64,000 bases of DNA from Methylacidiphilum sp. Yel (GTDB lineage: Bacteria > Verrucomicrobiota > Verrucomicrobiia > Methylacidiphilales > Methylacidiphilaceae), in assembly GCF_004421185.1 (NCBI RefSeq), contig NZ_LXQB01000010.1, positions 55,964 through 119,963 on the forward strand, read 5' to 3'. A model generated the notes under the pieces. That model was not told the origin of the DNA and made no database searches. It worked only from the letters and a program-made list of their open reading frames with translations. The translations under genes were made by a program, and so were the position numbers. Positions 46,523-56,059 of the stretch are shown here, piece after piece. Within the stretch, counting starts at the first letter, position 1; every line of letters starts with the position of its first letter.

Positions 46523-47551
46523 TTATTGGCTGGCAGCATAAAGCTGTTCTAATGTCATCGTTCCCTTGTAAGCTTCAGCTTCTTCTTCCACTCCAAAGTT
46601 CGAGGCAATTAACAAATCAATCTTATCAAGTTCTTCTTTGGTTAATGGAGGACAGTCAGGAGCCTGAGCAAATTCTTTGAGTTGCGTGCTATTGTAAATA
46701 TTAGGCAAACAGCTCAGCACCTTTTTTTCATTAAGGATCCATTGCAAGGCAGCTTGTCCCAAAGAACGATTCGGTAGGACGAGAAACTGTAGAGTAGCTA
46801 TTTTTTTTAAACCATTTTCAAGCCAGTGTTTTGGTCGAAAACGTCTATGATCGGTCTGAGAAAATTTTGTTTGAGGGGTATAGTGGCCTTCGAGCATGCC
46901 ACTGGCATGGGGAACACGGATAAGATAACGAGTTTGATCCCATGCAGCTTTGCCCATAAGCTCTTTCCCTGGGTAAGATTCAAGGATATTGTAAATGTGT
47001 TGGACGATATGTGGCTTCCTTAAGCGAATGGATTCCAGTCCTTCATAGAGCCAACCAATGGCTGGTCCAAGAGCCACACCATAAGAGCGTATTGTGCCTT
47101 CCTTAAGCTGATCTTCCAGGAACTGCCAGATAGCATCATCTTTGACATGAGCTAAACGGATATTATGTAGTTGAAGATTGTCAATGTAATCACGCTTGAG
47201 TCGTTTGAGTGATCGGTGAAGAGCTTCTTTTAAGAAAGGAACGGAAAAATCTTGAGGTAGTTCCTGTTGAGCCGAACGATCGACATTGTTATAGAAATTG
47301 TAGCCTATCTTCGTAGCAATAACTACATCCTTGGAGTTGGGGAAGGCTTTAGCTAGAATTTCTTCTCCATATCCATGACCATATACATCGGCCGTATCAA
47401 AAAAGTTAATTCCTAAATCGTATGCTTCTTTAAGAAGCCGGATAGCTTCTGCTTCGGTGTAGGTTCCCCACCACCCGGTAGTCAAAGTCCATAATCCAAA
47501 ACCGATTACAGATGCCTCGATCTCTGTTCCTGGAATATGTCTATATTGCAT
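46523..47551 (-). CDS. Aldo/keto reductase
   Basis: 342 residues, TIM-barrel NADPH-dependent oxidoreductase. Catalytic tetrad: Asp52 and Tyr57 in NFFDTADVYGHGYGEE, Lys81 in VIATKIGYN, and His in DNLQLHNIRL. The segment GQAALQWILNEKKVLSCLPNI is the usual cofactor-binding region. Substrate unknown. A separate minus-strand gene between a LABN gene and a transposon scar. Confidence 0.9.
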   Translation of the reverse strand: MQYRHIPGTEIEASVIGFGLWTLTTGWWGTYTEAEAIRLLKEAYDLGINFFDTADVYGHGYGEEILAKAFPNSKDVVIATKIGYNFYNNVDRSAQQELPQDFSVPFLKEALHRSLKRLKRDYIDNLQLHNIRLAHVKDDAIWQFLEDQLKEGTIRSYGVALGPAIGWLYEGLESIRLRKPHIVQHIYNILESYPGKELMGKAAWDQTRYLIRVPHASGMLEGHYTPQTKFSQTDHRRFRPKHWLENGLKKIATLQFLVLPNRSLGQAALQWILNEKKVLSCLPNIYNSTQLKEFAQAPDCPPLTKEELDKIDLLIASNFGVEEEAEAYKGTMTLEQLYAASQ

Positions 47552-47661
47552 AAAAAGAATTTATCAAAATTAGATAAAGAATGAAGAAAATTTCATTTAG
47601 GAATTTTCAATATGCTTTTATAAGGAAAAAAATAGTGGAAGGGAAAAGATGATGTTAACTA

Positions 47662-47681
47662 CTCCATCCTAAAGGACGAAG
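47662..47681 (-). repeat. IS200/IS605-type right-end hairpin (possible omega-RNA end)
   Basis: Minus strand CUUCGUCC-UUUA-GGAUGGAG: eight pairs including two G-U, about 100 nt beyond the TnpB C-terminal fragment. Right ends of IS605-type elements commonly carry a CCTTTAGG hairpin like this, and it forms the 3' end of the TnpB guide RNA scaffold. Confidence 0.5.
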
Positions 47682-47782
47682 CTTGCATCAAGGCTCCACC
47701 GCAGCTTGCGTGTATCTCGAAAGACGCGCGGCTTTGGCTTCATCACCTGATGCTTAAGGGGCGGCTGACAATCACCCTGTCC

Positions 47783-48885
47783 TCACCAGTCATGCCAGAT
47801 GAGGAGCGTTCGCATGCTGATGTTTCTGGCAGCCACTAAATCGGCATGGAGCCTATACCCACAATGGGCGCATACAAACAGCAGTCCCTTATTGGACCGG
47901 TTCTCCCGCCCAACATGCCTGCAAACCGGCCGTCTCTGGCTGGTGTAATCCGCAGCCCCCCAGACCGGCACTCCGCCCCTCCGCAAAACCCCAAGTGCTC
48001 CCCTTACGGTTGGCCTTGCAGCGTTTGACGGAAACCTTCTCCGACTGTCTGCACTCGGTTCGATAACGGATAGCCTTCAGCTCCTCCATACCTACCATCG
48101 CGTGTGGCTCCACGAGTACCCTTCTCTTGCAGCGCACTTCGTCTACTGGCGGCACGCGCTTGGCCAGGTGCCTTCGGTGTCCACCAGGATAAAAACGACA
48201 TTTGCCTTGGGTATTGGATTCCACCGCGATGTTCCGGCGGTTCATGTCCACCCCCTTGACCATGGTGATGGAGGCTTGCGGGTTCCGGTCCAAAGCCTTT
48301 TCGACGGACACCAGCAGCTACCATGCCCTGGATGCAGGGTCCTGCCAGAGCAGGGCCCCACCCAGTGTGATGCCATGCTCCCTTGGCCGCACCATCCACT
48401 TCAGATGCCGGTTCCATCCTTCGTATCGGCACCGGATGCCTCCGCCCAAAGTCCCCATGCTGACCGTTTGTTCCTTGCCCAAGGACCAGTCCTGGCGATG
48501 GTTCAAAGTCATGGTCATGGCAGTGAATCTGGGTGCCTTGTCGAGACCCTTATAGCGCCGGGCTGGTCCAGCCTTTCGCTTTATGGGTCGCGCCCGCTTT
48601 GGCGCGTTCCCAGAGGGTTTTGTAAGCCGCAGCCACTTGCCTGGGCACCATGTATGCTATTTTAGCTGGTAGCCAGAACCTCTTGCGCAAATCCTTGGAC
48701 ACCAGCCTTTGCAATTTCATGCCTTGCGATATCTTCCCGCCCACAAAAGCGACAGTGGATGCGAGATTCAGGGCGTTATGGTAAGCCAACGCCGTGCGCT
48801 GCACCTTCTCCTCCTGCTCTTTAGTGAGCAGGAGCTTCAGTTTGCACCACAGCGATTGGGTGGCTGGCAATTCATTCATGTTCAC
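47783..48885 (-). pseudogene. tnpB: Decayed TnpB (IS200/IS605 family) gene
   Basis: RNA-guided nuclease of an IS605-type transposon, split over several frames: N-terminus at 48885-48550 (LTKEQEEKVQRTALAYHNALN), a second frame to about 48318, a third at 48311-47889 with RuvC-I GVDMNRRNIAVES and RuvC-II-like VGMEELKAIRYRTE, and a fourth at 47986-47783 with the zinc ribbon and RuvC-III, FVCAHCGYRLHADLVAARNI. The first zinc pair reads RRPVCRHVG, so one Cys has been lost. At least three frameshifts. GC content is clearly above the surroundings, a sign of transfer. No Y1 transposase tnpA is seen. Confidence 0.88.
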
Positions 48886-48912
48886 GATTATTATGTTTCA
48901 GTTGTAAAGCAT

Positions 48913-48957
48913 CGCCGCTGCGCGGCGGCGCTATCCCTCTGCCGCCTTGAAAGGCGG
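48913..48957. repeat. GC-rich hairpins at the left end of the IS605-like scar
   Basis: CGCCGC-tgc-GCGGCG at 48913-48927 and CCGCCTT-ga-AAGGCGG at 48942-48957, both perfect. They lie just upstream of the tnpB N-terminus (minus strand) where IS200/IS605 elements keep their left-end structures. High-GC sequence stops at about 48970. Confidence 0.5.
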
Positions 48958-48960
48958 GGA

Positions 48961-49314
48961 CTCCCACGCAAATTTGCTCTTGTCAAGAGACAAGAAATGT
49001 GAAATAGCAGTTCTAAATCTAGAACGCCTTCGTGAAAGCTTTTCCTCTAGGCTGGCTGAGATGAGAAACTACCGAAAGAGGCACTGTGAGAAAGCAGGTT
49101 TTTTGATGTGGTTGAAAAATTACCTCTGCGGTCATGAAGGGAACCGGGAAAGAACTGTGCGCTCATTTATAGGAGAATAAGCTTTATAAGAAAATTAATT
49201 ATTGAATATTTTAATTAATTATGATAAATCGATAAAAATTATATTTTTTAGAAAAAATAATGCAATATATATACTGAGGGATTAGAAAAAGATCTTTTTT
49301 TTTATTTATTCTTT
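48961..49314. other. Region between the IS scar and nuoI
   Basis: About 350 bases. An open frame to 49180 (ending RERTVRSFIGE) starts inside the transposon end and has no recognisable homologue, so it is not called. The last 130 bases before nuoI are very AT-rich and may hold its promoter. nuoA-H are not upstream. Confidence 0.4.
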
Positions 49315-49833
49315 ATGATTGTTAAAAGACCGACGCTTAATTTTTTTGAAAAAACCTATTTACCTGGCATTCTTCAAGGTTTGGGAATTACTTTAAAACA
49401 TTTTTGGGATAGAGTCAGGGGAAAGACAAAAATCACTCTTGAATATCCTGAAGAAAAACCGCAGCTTCCAGAGGGATTAAGGGGAGCTCCGCTGTTAGTA
49501 AAGGATGAAGAAGGGCGGGAAAAATGCGTCAGCTGTCAGCTTTGTGAATTTATTTGTCCTCCAAGAGCCATTCGAATCATTCCAGGAGAAATCCCCCTAG
49601 AAGATAAATATGCAAAGGTAGAAAAAGCACCTAAAGAATTTTTTATAGACATGACTAGATGTATTTATTGCGGACTGTGTGAAGAGGTCTGTCCAGAAGA
49701 AGCTATTTTTCTGCTTCCTAAAATCTATTCTTTATCTGGTTATAGCAGAAAAGAGCTTATCCACGACAAAAAGACATTGTATGAGCTAGGAGGCATTTAC
49801 GCTCGGCCCATTAAAAAATGGGAGAAAAAATGA
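49315..49833 (+). CDS. nuoI: NADH-quinone oxidoreductase subunit I
   Basis: Peripheral-arm subunit carrying the last two 4Fe-4S clusters (N6a, N6b). 172 residues. Cluster motifs CVSCQLCEFICPPRA and CIYCGLCEEVCPEEA are complete. N-terminal amphipathic stretch matches NuoI. First gene of a nuoIJKLMN series; its TGA overlaps a following ATG of a short frame (ATGA). No Shine-Dalgarno is evident before the start. Confidence 0.95.
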   Translation: MIVKRPTLNFFEKTYLPGILQGLGITLKHFWDRVRGKTKITLEYPEEKPQLPEGLRGAPLLVKDEEGREKCVSCQLCEFICPPRAIRIIPGEIPLEDKYAKVEKAPKEFFIDMTRCIYCGLCEEVCPEEAIFLLPKIYSLSGYSRKELIHDKKTLYELGGIYARPIKKWEKK

Positions 49834-49940
49834 AAAAAAATATTATGGGGCTTTTCTTTTGGAATCAGCCGAAGTGTTTTCTTGTTGATTTTTATTTTTT
49901 AGTTTTTAGGATTTTCAATCCTTTTTATTATCGAAGTTGA
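49830..49940 (+). CDS. Possible 36-residue hydrophobic peptide between nuoI and nuoJ
   Basis: ATG overlaps the nuoI stop (ATGA) and the TGA ends 2 nt before the nuoJ ATG, so the frame fills the gap exactly. The product (MKKNIMGLFFWNQPKCFLVD...) is rich in Phe and could span a membrane once. No family is recognised. It may be a translated coupler or a chance frame in A/T-rich DNA. Confidence 0.3.
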   Translation: MKKNIMGLFFWNQPKCFLVDFYFLVFRIFNPFYYRS

Positions 49941-49942
49941 TC

Positions 49943-50440
49943 ATGGAAAATTTCTTTTTTTGGACCTTTGTTCTCACAATGATTGGCAGTGGGATTGGAG
50001 TCATTGCCAATAAAAATCCTGTGGCATCCGCCATGAACCTTGTCTTAATGATTATCTCTATTGCCGGGCTTTTTGTACTGCTGGGTGCTTATTTTTTGGC
50101 AGCTGTACAAGTGTTGGTTTATGCGGGAGCTGTCATGGTGCTCTTTTTGTTTATTATTATGCTTTTAGATTTAAAAGCTGAACAGCAAGCTAACTTTAGG
50201 ATGCTGGGTATTATTGGAGGGCTTTTGACTGTCTTATTGCTTGGGATTGGGTTCTTTCTGGCTGGAAAGAATATAACTTCTTTAGTAGGTAAAATGGGCA
50301 TCGTGATTCAAAACAACAGTATAAAGGCCTTGGGAGAACTACTTTTTGGCAACTATGCTCTGGCCTTTGAAGCTGTTGGAGTACTACTTTTGATTTCAAT
50401 GATTGGAGTGATCATTTTGAGCAAAAAAGACTTGGATTAG
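49943..50440 (+). CDS. nuoJ: NADH-quinone oxidoreductase subunit J
   Basis: 165 residues from ATG 49943 (a TTG six bases earlier adds two). Five hydrophobic helices. NPVASAMNLVLMIISIAGLFVLLGAYFLA-type core (NPVASAMNLVL, LGAYFLAAVQVLVYAGAVMV) is the NuoJ signature including the pi-bulge helix. Membrane arm of complex I. Confidence 0.95.
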   Translation: MENFFFWTFVLTMIGSGIGVIANKNPVASAMNLVLMIISIAGLFVLLGAYFLAAVQVLVYAGAVMVLFLFIIMLLDLKAEQQANFRMLGIIGGLLTVLLLGIGFFLAGKNITSLVGKMGIVIQNNSIKALGELLFGNYALAFEAVGVLLLISMIGVIILSKKDLD

Positions 50441-50568
50441 AATGAGGAAAGTCAATCGACTGCAAAAGGTATTGAAAGAAAGCTAATGATAGAAGAAAAC
50501 ATTTAAGAAGGTCGTTTGTTTGTTTTTTTATTACGATTAGCTCATTACCATAGTGGGAAAAAAAGAAG

Positions 50569-50874
50569 ATGCAAATAGGCTTAACTCATTATTTGACAGC
50601 TAGCGGGATTCTTTTTGCGATTGGCCTTGCAGGGATAATCTTAAGGAGGGATATGATCATTATCTATATGTGTTTGGAGATCATGCTAAATGCTGCAAAT
50701 CTTGCCCTTGTTGCTTTTAGTCGATATAATTCTAATCTTTCAGGACAAGTGCTGGTTTTTTTTGTGATTACGGTAGCCGCTGCTGAAGTTGCTGTAGGCC
50801 TTGCCTTAATTGTTGCACTCTTTCGTGTCAAGCATTCTACAAAAGCCGAAGATATCACTTTGTTGAAGTTTTAG
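50569..50874 (+). CDS. nuoK: NADH-quinone oxidoreductase subunit K
   Basis: 101 residues with three helices; conserved membrane glutamates in YMCLEIMLNAANLALVAFS and VAAAEVAVGLALIVALF. Small antiporter-like (MrpC-type) subunit of the proton path. nuoL starts 17 bp later. Confidence 0.95.
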   Translation: MQIGLTHYLTASGILFAIGLAGIILRRDMIIIYMCLEIMLNAANLALVAFSRYNSNLSGQVLVFFVITVAAAEVAVGLALIVALFRVKHSTKAEDITLLKF

Positions 50875-50891
50875 AAGTCCTATAGGAAAAA

Positions 50892-52697
50892 ATGAATACT
50901 TCCTCGTTATTAGCTTGGGTCTTATTACTTGCTCCATTGCTATCAGCTTTTATGATATGGGCATTTTTAAAGCCTTTCCCTTTTTTAAGTCAGATAGTTT
51001 CTGTGGGGGCTTGTGCAATTAGCTTTCTTATTGCCATAGGAGTTGCTCTGGGTTCGATTCATGAACCGGTAACCATAAATTGGATAGACATTGGTGGACT
51101 TACTGTTCAGCTAGGGATGGTTTTCGATTCGCTTTCGAAAGTCATGCTACTTGTCGTAACAGGAGTTGGGCTCATGATTCATATTTATTCGATGGGCTAC
51201 ATGGGAGAAGACCCCGGCAGAAGTCGATTTTTTGCTGAACTTTCTCTTTTTATGCTCTCGATGCTTGGTATCGTTGTGGCAACCAACTTTATCATGATGT
51301 ATTTATTTTGGGAGCTTGTTGGAGTCAGTTCCTATCTTTTAATTGGTTTTTGGTTTGAAAAACCTTCTGCAGCCAATGCGGCTACTAAGGCTTTTTTAGC
51401 TAACCGAATAGGGGATTTTGGCTTTCTGTTAGGCATTATCATGTTTTGGACCTTTACAGGTAGCTTGATGTTTGATCCTTCCCTTTCTTCCTATTTCAAG
51501 GGACATCCCTTAGTAACGATAATGGCACTTTTGCTTTTTTGTGGTTGCGTCGGCAAATCAGCTCAGATTCCTCTTCATGTTTGGCTGCCAGATGCTATGG
51601 AAGGCCCTACTCCTGTTTCAGCCTTAATCCATGCGGCAACTATGGTTGCTGCAGGTGTCTATATGCTTTGTAGAATTTTCTTTGTATTAGAACAATCGGA
51701 ACAGGCGCTCGAAGTTATTGCATGGACAGGAGGGATTACTGCTCTAGTGGCTGCGCTAACTGCTACGCAGCAAGATGACATAAAGAGAATTTTAGCTTAT
51801 TCAACCATGTCACAGCTAGGTTATATGGTCATGGCCGTAGGTTCCTCTGCGACTATAGCTGCTATGTTCCATCTTTGTACCCATGCTTTTTTTAAGGCCC
51901 TTTTATTCCTTGGTGCAGGATCCATTTTGCATGTTTTGCATCATGAGCAGGACATTTGGAAGATGGGGGGATTATGGAAAAAAATGCCTCTGACCTTTCT
52001 GACCTTTTTTATTGGGACCTGTGCGCTTGCAGGCGTTCCTGGATTTTCGGGCTTTTATAGCAAGGATACGATCCTTGAGATGGTTGGTGAAAAAAACAAA
52101 ATGCTCTTTTGGCTAGGTTTGTTTACGGCTGGGCTTACCGCTTTTTATATGACAAGGTTATTTGTTCTCACTTTTATGGGAGCTCCTAAGTCGGAAGTTG
52201 CTGAACATGCCCATGAGTCACCATTTGTTATGGGATTGCCGATGGTCGTTCTTTCTTTCTTTGCTTTGGTTGGGGGATATTCAGTGGTAGGGATTGAAAA
52301 AGCCCTTGGGACTACTCATGAAGCTATGTCTCAGGCAGCGAAACTCAATGTGATGATTTTGTCAGTACTTGTGGGGCTGACTGGTGTGGGGATAGGGGCT
52401 TTTGCTTATTGGAACAAACAAAAAGAAATCGTCATCTTCCCATTGTTTAAAAATAAGTTTTATTTCGATGAACTCTATGAGTTGACCCTACTGAAACTCC
52501 AGCAACTTCTAGCGGGAGTTTTTGCATGGCTGGATGAATGGATCATTGGCTTTGGGATTGTCAGAGGCTCGGCTTTTCTGGTAAGTGTTGGGGGAGAACT
52601 TTTAAGGGTTTTTCAAACCGGCAATATCCGCAGTTATGCTTTTATTTTTGGCGCTGGGGCTGCAGCCATATTAGTCTTTTTTCTAATCAGCAGTTAA
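50892..52697 (+). CDS. nuoL: NADH-quinone oxidoreductase subunit L
   Basis: 601 residues, about 16 helices. Antiporter-like proton-pumping subunit: YLFWELVGVSSYLLIGFWFE with the key Glu, GKSAQIPLHVWLPDAMEGPT with Lys, STMSQLGYMVMAVG, and the long lateral helix near the C-terminus. Slightly shorter than E. coli NuoL, within normal range. Confidence 0.96.
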   Translation: MNTSSLLAWVLLLAPLLSAFMIWAFLKPFPFLSQIVSVGACAISFLIAIGVALGSIHEPVTINWIDIGGLTVQLGMVFDSLSKVMLLVVTGVGLMIHIYSMGYMGEDPGRSRFFAELSLFMLSMLGIVVATNFIMMYLFWELVGVSSYLLIGFWFEKPSAANAATKAFLANRIGDFGFLLGIIMFWTFTGSLMFDPSLSSYFKGHPLVTIMALLLFCGCVGKSAQIPLHVWLPDAMEGPTPVSALIHAATMVAAGVYMLCRIFFVLEQSEQALEVIAWTGGITALVAALTATQQDDIKRILAYSTMSQLGYMVMAVGSSATIAAMFHLCTHAFFKALLFLGAGSILHVLHHEQDIWKMGGLWKKMPLTFLTFFIGTCALAGVPGFSGFYSKDTILEMVGEKNKMLFWLGLFTAGLTAFYMTRLFVLTFMGAPKSEVAEHAHESPFVMGLPMVVLSFFALVGGYSVVGIEKALGTTHEAMSQAAKLNVMILSVLVGLTGVGIGAFAYWNKQKEIVIFPLFKNKFYFDELYELTLLKLQQLLAGVFAWLDEWIIGFGIVRGSAFLVSVGGELLRVFQTGNIRSYAFIFGAGAAAILVFFLISS

Positions 52698-52751
52698 GCC
52701 TGTGTAGGTAATTTGTGGGATGAGCAAGGGAGAAAAAAGAAAGTTGGTGGT

Positions 52752-52781
52752 TTTGAAATGGGAATTTTTGAAATGGGAATA
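52752..52781 (+). repeat. Perfect 15-bp tandem duplication between nuoL and nuoM
   Basis: TTTTGAAATGGGAAT occurs twice in succession. It lies within the 149-bp nuoL-nuoM spacer and inside a 20-codon frame (ending LKWEFLKWE) that is not called as a gene. Confidence 0.8.
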
Positions 52782-52846
52782 ATAGGAACCACACAGATAT
52801 GGAAAGTATTTTTGTTTTGTAAACGAGATGATGGAAAGAGGTTAGC

Positions 52847-54313
52847 ATGTCATTTGTAAGTGTTCTTCTTTTTGTACCCTTATTGGCATTTATTGCTATA
52901 ATTTTTAAAGTACCAGCCCGTCAAGCTGCATTAGGAGCTAGTTTGCTCAATTTGTTTGTCAGTTTTTGGATTTATTTCCAGTATGATCCCAAGATTCAAG
53001 GCTTTCAATTCGTTCAAGATATCCGTTGGATCCAGCTCCCAGGGCTTCCTGAAATCCACTACCATGTAGGGGTAGATGGCATGAATCTGCCTCTTATTCT
53101 TTTAACAACTATTGTGACACTGGCTGCCATTATTGTTGCTCCTGAAGGGATCAAAAGGGAGTCGGAATTTTATAGCTATCTTCTTGCTATTTCTCTTGGG
53201 GCAATTGGCGCCTTCGTTTCTTTAGATCTATTCTTTTTTTATATCTTTCATGAGTTTGCCCTTATTCCAACATTTCTTTTGATTGGAATTTGGGGATCTG
53301 AAAACAGGCAGTTTGTGAGTCTTCAAATTACTCTTTATTTAATGGTGGGTAGTTTGGTTCTCCTTGTTGGCATTCTTGCTTTGCTTGTATTGCTTCCACA
53401 AGAAGCCAGGACTTTTGATATCCCTAGGCTCATTGACTATGCAAAAGCCCATCCCTTGCCTATAAGCAAAGAGGCTGTCCCTTTTGCTTTTTTACTTGTT
53501 GGTTTTGGCACATTGGTTTCACTATTCCCTTTCTATACTTGGGCGCCAGCCGGTTATGCCGTAGCCCCAACTCCCGCGGCAATGCTCCATGCTGGAGTAT
53601 TAAAAAAATTTGGGCTTTATGGGTTGTTAAGAGTGGCTATTCCACTGCTTCCTGGAGGATTGGAACATTGGAAAAGCTGGTTGTATATTCTTTTGCTGGG
53701 TAACATTCTCTACATAGGGTATGTGACGATTGTTCAAAAAGAGCTAACAACGATGTTGGGCTATTCTAGTGTTATGCATATGGGGTATATCTTTTTGGGG
53801 CTTGCAAGCTGGAATAAAATTGGAATCAGTGGGGTAGTGGTGCTTATGGTAGCTCATGGTCTTTCGATCGCCTTGCTTTTTGCTTTGGCTGGAGAAATTA
53901 AGGATAGAACAGGGGAAATAAAGTTTAGTGAACTTGGCGGACTAGGCCAAAGAATGCCATTTATTTCTGTAGCCTTTGTATTAGCTTCTTTTGCTTCCAT
54001 TGGAGTCCCTGGATTGGCGAATTTTACTGGGGAGCTACTGATCTTTTTTGGGTCATGGCAGGCCCAGCCGTGGATTACTGCTTTGGCAATTTGGGGAATT
54101 GTCATATCGGCAGTCTATCAACTGCGAGCCGTTCAATCAGTTTTTTTTGGCAAACTCCCTGCGCATCTGAAAGACGTGGAAGACCTTCAGGGACTAGCCA
54201 AGAAGTTCCCTTATCTTTTGCTTATGGCTTCTCTTCTCATTATTGGAATGATGCCAAGTTCTCTTCTTTCAGTTATTAAGCCGACCGTAGAACACTATTT
54301 CTCTACAAATTGA
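52847..54313 (+). CDS. nuoM: NADH-quinone oxidoreductase subunit M
   Basis: 488 residues, 13-14 helices. Antiporter-like subunit with FYIFHEFALIPTFLLIGIWG (Glu of helix 5), FYTWAPAGYAVAPTPAAMLHAGVLKKFGLYG and YSSVMHMGYIFLGL. Proton-translocating. Follows nuoL after a 149-bp spacer with a tandem repeat. Confidence 0.96.
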   Translation: MSFVSVLLFVPLLAFIAIIFKVPARQAALGASLLNLFVSFWIYFQYDPKIQGFQFVQDIRWIQLPGLPEIHYHVGVDGMNLPLILLTTIVTLAAIIVAPEGIKRESEFYSYLLAISLGAIGAFVSLDLFFFYIFHEFALIPTFLLIGIWGSENRQFVSLQITLYLMVGSLVLLVGILALLVLLPQEARTFDIPRLIDYAKAHPLPISKEAVPFAFLLVGFGTLVSLFPFYTWAPAGYAVAPTPAAMLHAGVLKKFGLYGLLRVAIPLLPGGLEHWKSWLYILLLGNILYIGYVTIVQKELTTMLGYSSVMHMGYIFLGLASWNKIGISGVVVLMVAHGLSIALLFALAGEIKDRTGEIKFSELGGLGQRMPFISVAFVLASFASIGVPGLANFTGELLIFFGSWQAQPWITALAIWGIVISAVYQLRAVQSVFFGKLPAHLKDVEDLQGLAKKFPYLLLMASLLIIGMMPSSLLSVIKPTVEHYFSTN

Positions 54314-54386
54314 TTGCGATAGAACACAATGAAATTTTTGGTAAATACAGAAAATAAGTCCTTTTTTCTAAAGGAATTAACAAGTT

Positions 54387-54414
54387 ATTAGTCTGAATTA
54401 ATTAGTCTGAATTA
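54387..54414 (+). repeat. Perfect 14-bp tandem duplication just before nuoN
   Basis: ATTAGTCTGAATTA occurs twice in succession, ending 6 bp before the nuoN ATG, so it includes the place where a ribosome site would be. Confidence 0.8.
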
Positions 54415-54420
54415 TCTACG

Positions 54421-55845
54421 ATGAATGCGTTATTTGTTCTTTGTAGTCCTGAATGTTTCCTTACTCTGTCAGCTTTGTTTCTGCTTTTGTGGCAAGCCAT
54501 AGCAAAACCAAATTATAAGAGTGTGGGCATTCTTGTCTTGGCTTCTTATCTGATCTCAGGAGTTCTGCTGCTTCCATTTGTTGATAATCAGGGCATCTAT
54601 TGGAATGGACTGTATGTCTGGGATAAAATGGCAGTTCTGTGGAAAGTGTTTTTTTTGATAACTGGATTCCTTGTTACCTACCTAAGTTTGGAAAGCAACA
54701 GTCTTATTACGAAAGGGAGAGCGGAATTTTATACTTTACCGTTATTGACTACTGCTGGCATGGCTTTGTTAGCCTCGGTTAGGGATTTTATTCTTCTGTT
54801 TGTTGGGCTTGAAATTGTCACCGTTTCTTTCTATATATTGGTAGCTTTTCAAAAAGAATTTCCTTCGGCTTTGGAAGCAGGGGTAAAGTATTTAGTCATA
54901 GGAGCTTTGGCTTCTTCTTTTCTTGTTATGGGTATAGCCTTTGTTTTTGGAATCACTGGTTCGACTCAATTTGATGAAGTAGCACGCTTTGCTCAAAACA
55001 ACCCAGTGAGTACTCCTTTAGTCCTTGGTCTTATATTTGTTCTGGTTGGTCTTGGGTTTAAAGCTTCAGCTGTGCCCTTTCATGTTTGGACCCCTGATGT
55101 CTATCAAGGAGCCTCTACACCGATCACTTCTTATTTGGCGGTTGGATCCAAAGCTGCTGGATTTGTTGTTCTGCTAAGAGTATTAAACCTTCCTTTTTAT
55201 GACCAAAGTTTTCAGAAGCATTGGATTCCCTTAATTGTTCTTATGGCCCTCCTCTCCGTTATTTTAGGCAATTTGGCAGCTATTCCACAAAGAAATATAA
55301 AAAGGATGCTTGGCTATTCGAGTATTAGCCATGGGGGTTTTTTGCTTATGGGGCTATCTGCTCATAATACAATTGGATGCGCAGCTGTCATTTATTATTT
55401 TTTTGCTTACCTTGTCGCTATTTTTGCTGCATTTCTTGTTGTTATTCTTCTTGAAAAGAATCAACCCAGTGGAATTTCCATTAAGGATTTCAATGGCCTT
55501 TATCAAAAGAACGGGCTTTTAGCCTGGTCTATGGCCTTTGCTATGATTTCCTTAGCAGGGCTGCCCCCATTAATGGGTTTTTTTGGCAAACTAATGGTGT
55601 TTCTTGCGGCTTGGGAAAGTGGGCAGCATCTGCTAGTGATTGTTGGTGCGCTCTGCGCCGCCGCTGGCTTATATTATTACATAGGGGTGGTGCGAGCTAT
55701 GTTTTGGGCTGAACCCGAAACGGTTCAAAGGATTGTTTTAAGCCCAGCCACCAAAGTGTTGCTTTGGATATTAAGCATTGGATCCATTTTGCTTGGATTT
55801 TATGCCGAACCAGTTATCAAATTAGTCGGAGCCGTTTTGTCCTAA
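54421..55845 (+). CDS. nuoN: NADH-quinone oxidoreductase subunit N
   Basis: 474 residues, about 14 helices. Antiporter-like subunit: [38 protein letters not shown] and [14 protein letters not shown]. Completes the proton-pumping trio L/M/N of complex I. A tRNA-Val gene follows 6 bp later. Confidence 0.96.
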   Translation: MNALFVLCSPECFLTLSALFLLLWQAIAKPNYKSVGILVLASYLISGVLLLPFVDNQGIYWNGLYVWDKMAVLWKVFFLITGFLVTYLSLESNSLITKGRAEFYTLPLLTTAGMALLASVRDFILLFVGLEIVTVSFYILVAFQKEFPSALEAGVKYLVIGALASSFLVMGIAFVFGITGSTQFDEVARFAQNNPVSTPLVLGLIFVLVGLGFKASAVPFHVWTPDVYQGASTPITSYLAVGSKAAGFVVLLRVLNLPFYDQSFQKHWIPLIVLMALLSVILGNLAAIPQRNIKRMLGYSSISHGGFLLMGLSAHNTIGCAAVIYYFFAYLVAIFAAFLVVILLEKNQPSGISIKDFNGLYQKNGLLAWSMAFAMISLAGLPPLMGFFGKLMVFLAAWESGQHLLVIVGALCAAAGLYYYIGVVRAMFWAEPETVQRIVLSPATKVLLWILSIGSILLGFYAEPVIKLVGAVLS

Positions 55846-55851
55846 GTTTTG

Positions 55852-55924
55852 GGGCAGTTAGCTCAGGCGGTAGAGCATCTCGTTTACACCGAGAGGGTCG
55901 GGGGTTCGATTCCCTCACTGCCCA
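55852..55924 (+). tRNA. tRNA-Val (anticodon UAC)
   Basis: 73-nt cloverleaf. Acceptor GGGCAGT pairs with ACTGCCC, discriminator A, D arm TAGCTCAGGCGGTAGAGC, anticodon loop TTTACAC in stem TCTCG/CGAGA, T arm with GGTTCGATTCC. No encoded CCA. Immediately downstream of nuoN. Confidence 0.96.
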
Positions 55925-56059
55925 AGAAGATTATGAACTGAATTTTTATAGTAGAAACTAAAATGAGCACACATCGATAGGCTTGTTCAGCTACAGTTGG
56001 TAAAACATGTTGTTGAACTTGATTCCTGATCAGCATTAACTACAATTTCCCTCCAAATT

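Noticed and set aside
48102..48665. Long open frame (187 codons) antisense to the TnpB remnant
   Set aside because: High-GC DNA leaves antisense frames open; no motifs, no ribosome site, and the opposite strand carries recognisable TnpB motifs.
48947..49180. 77-codon frame between the IS scar and nuoI
   Set aside because: Begins inside the transposon end hairpin and shows no recognisable domain.
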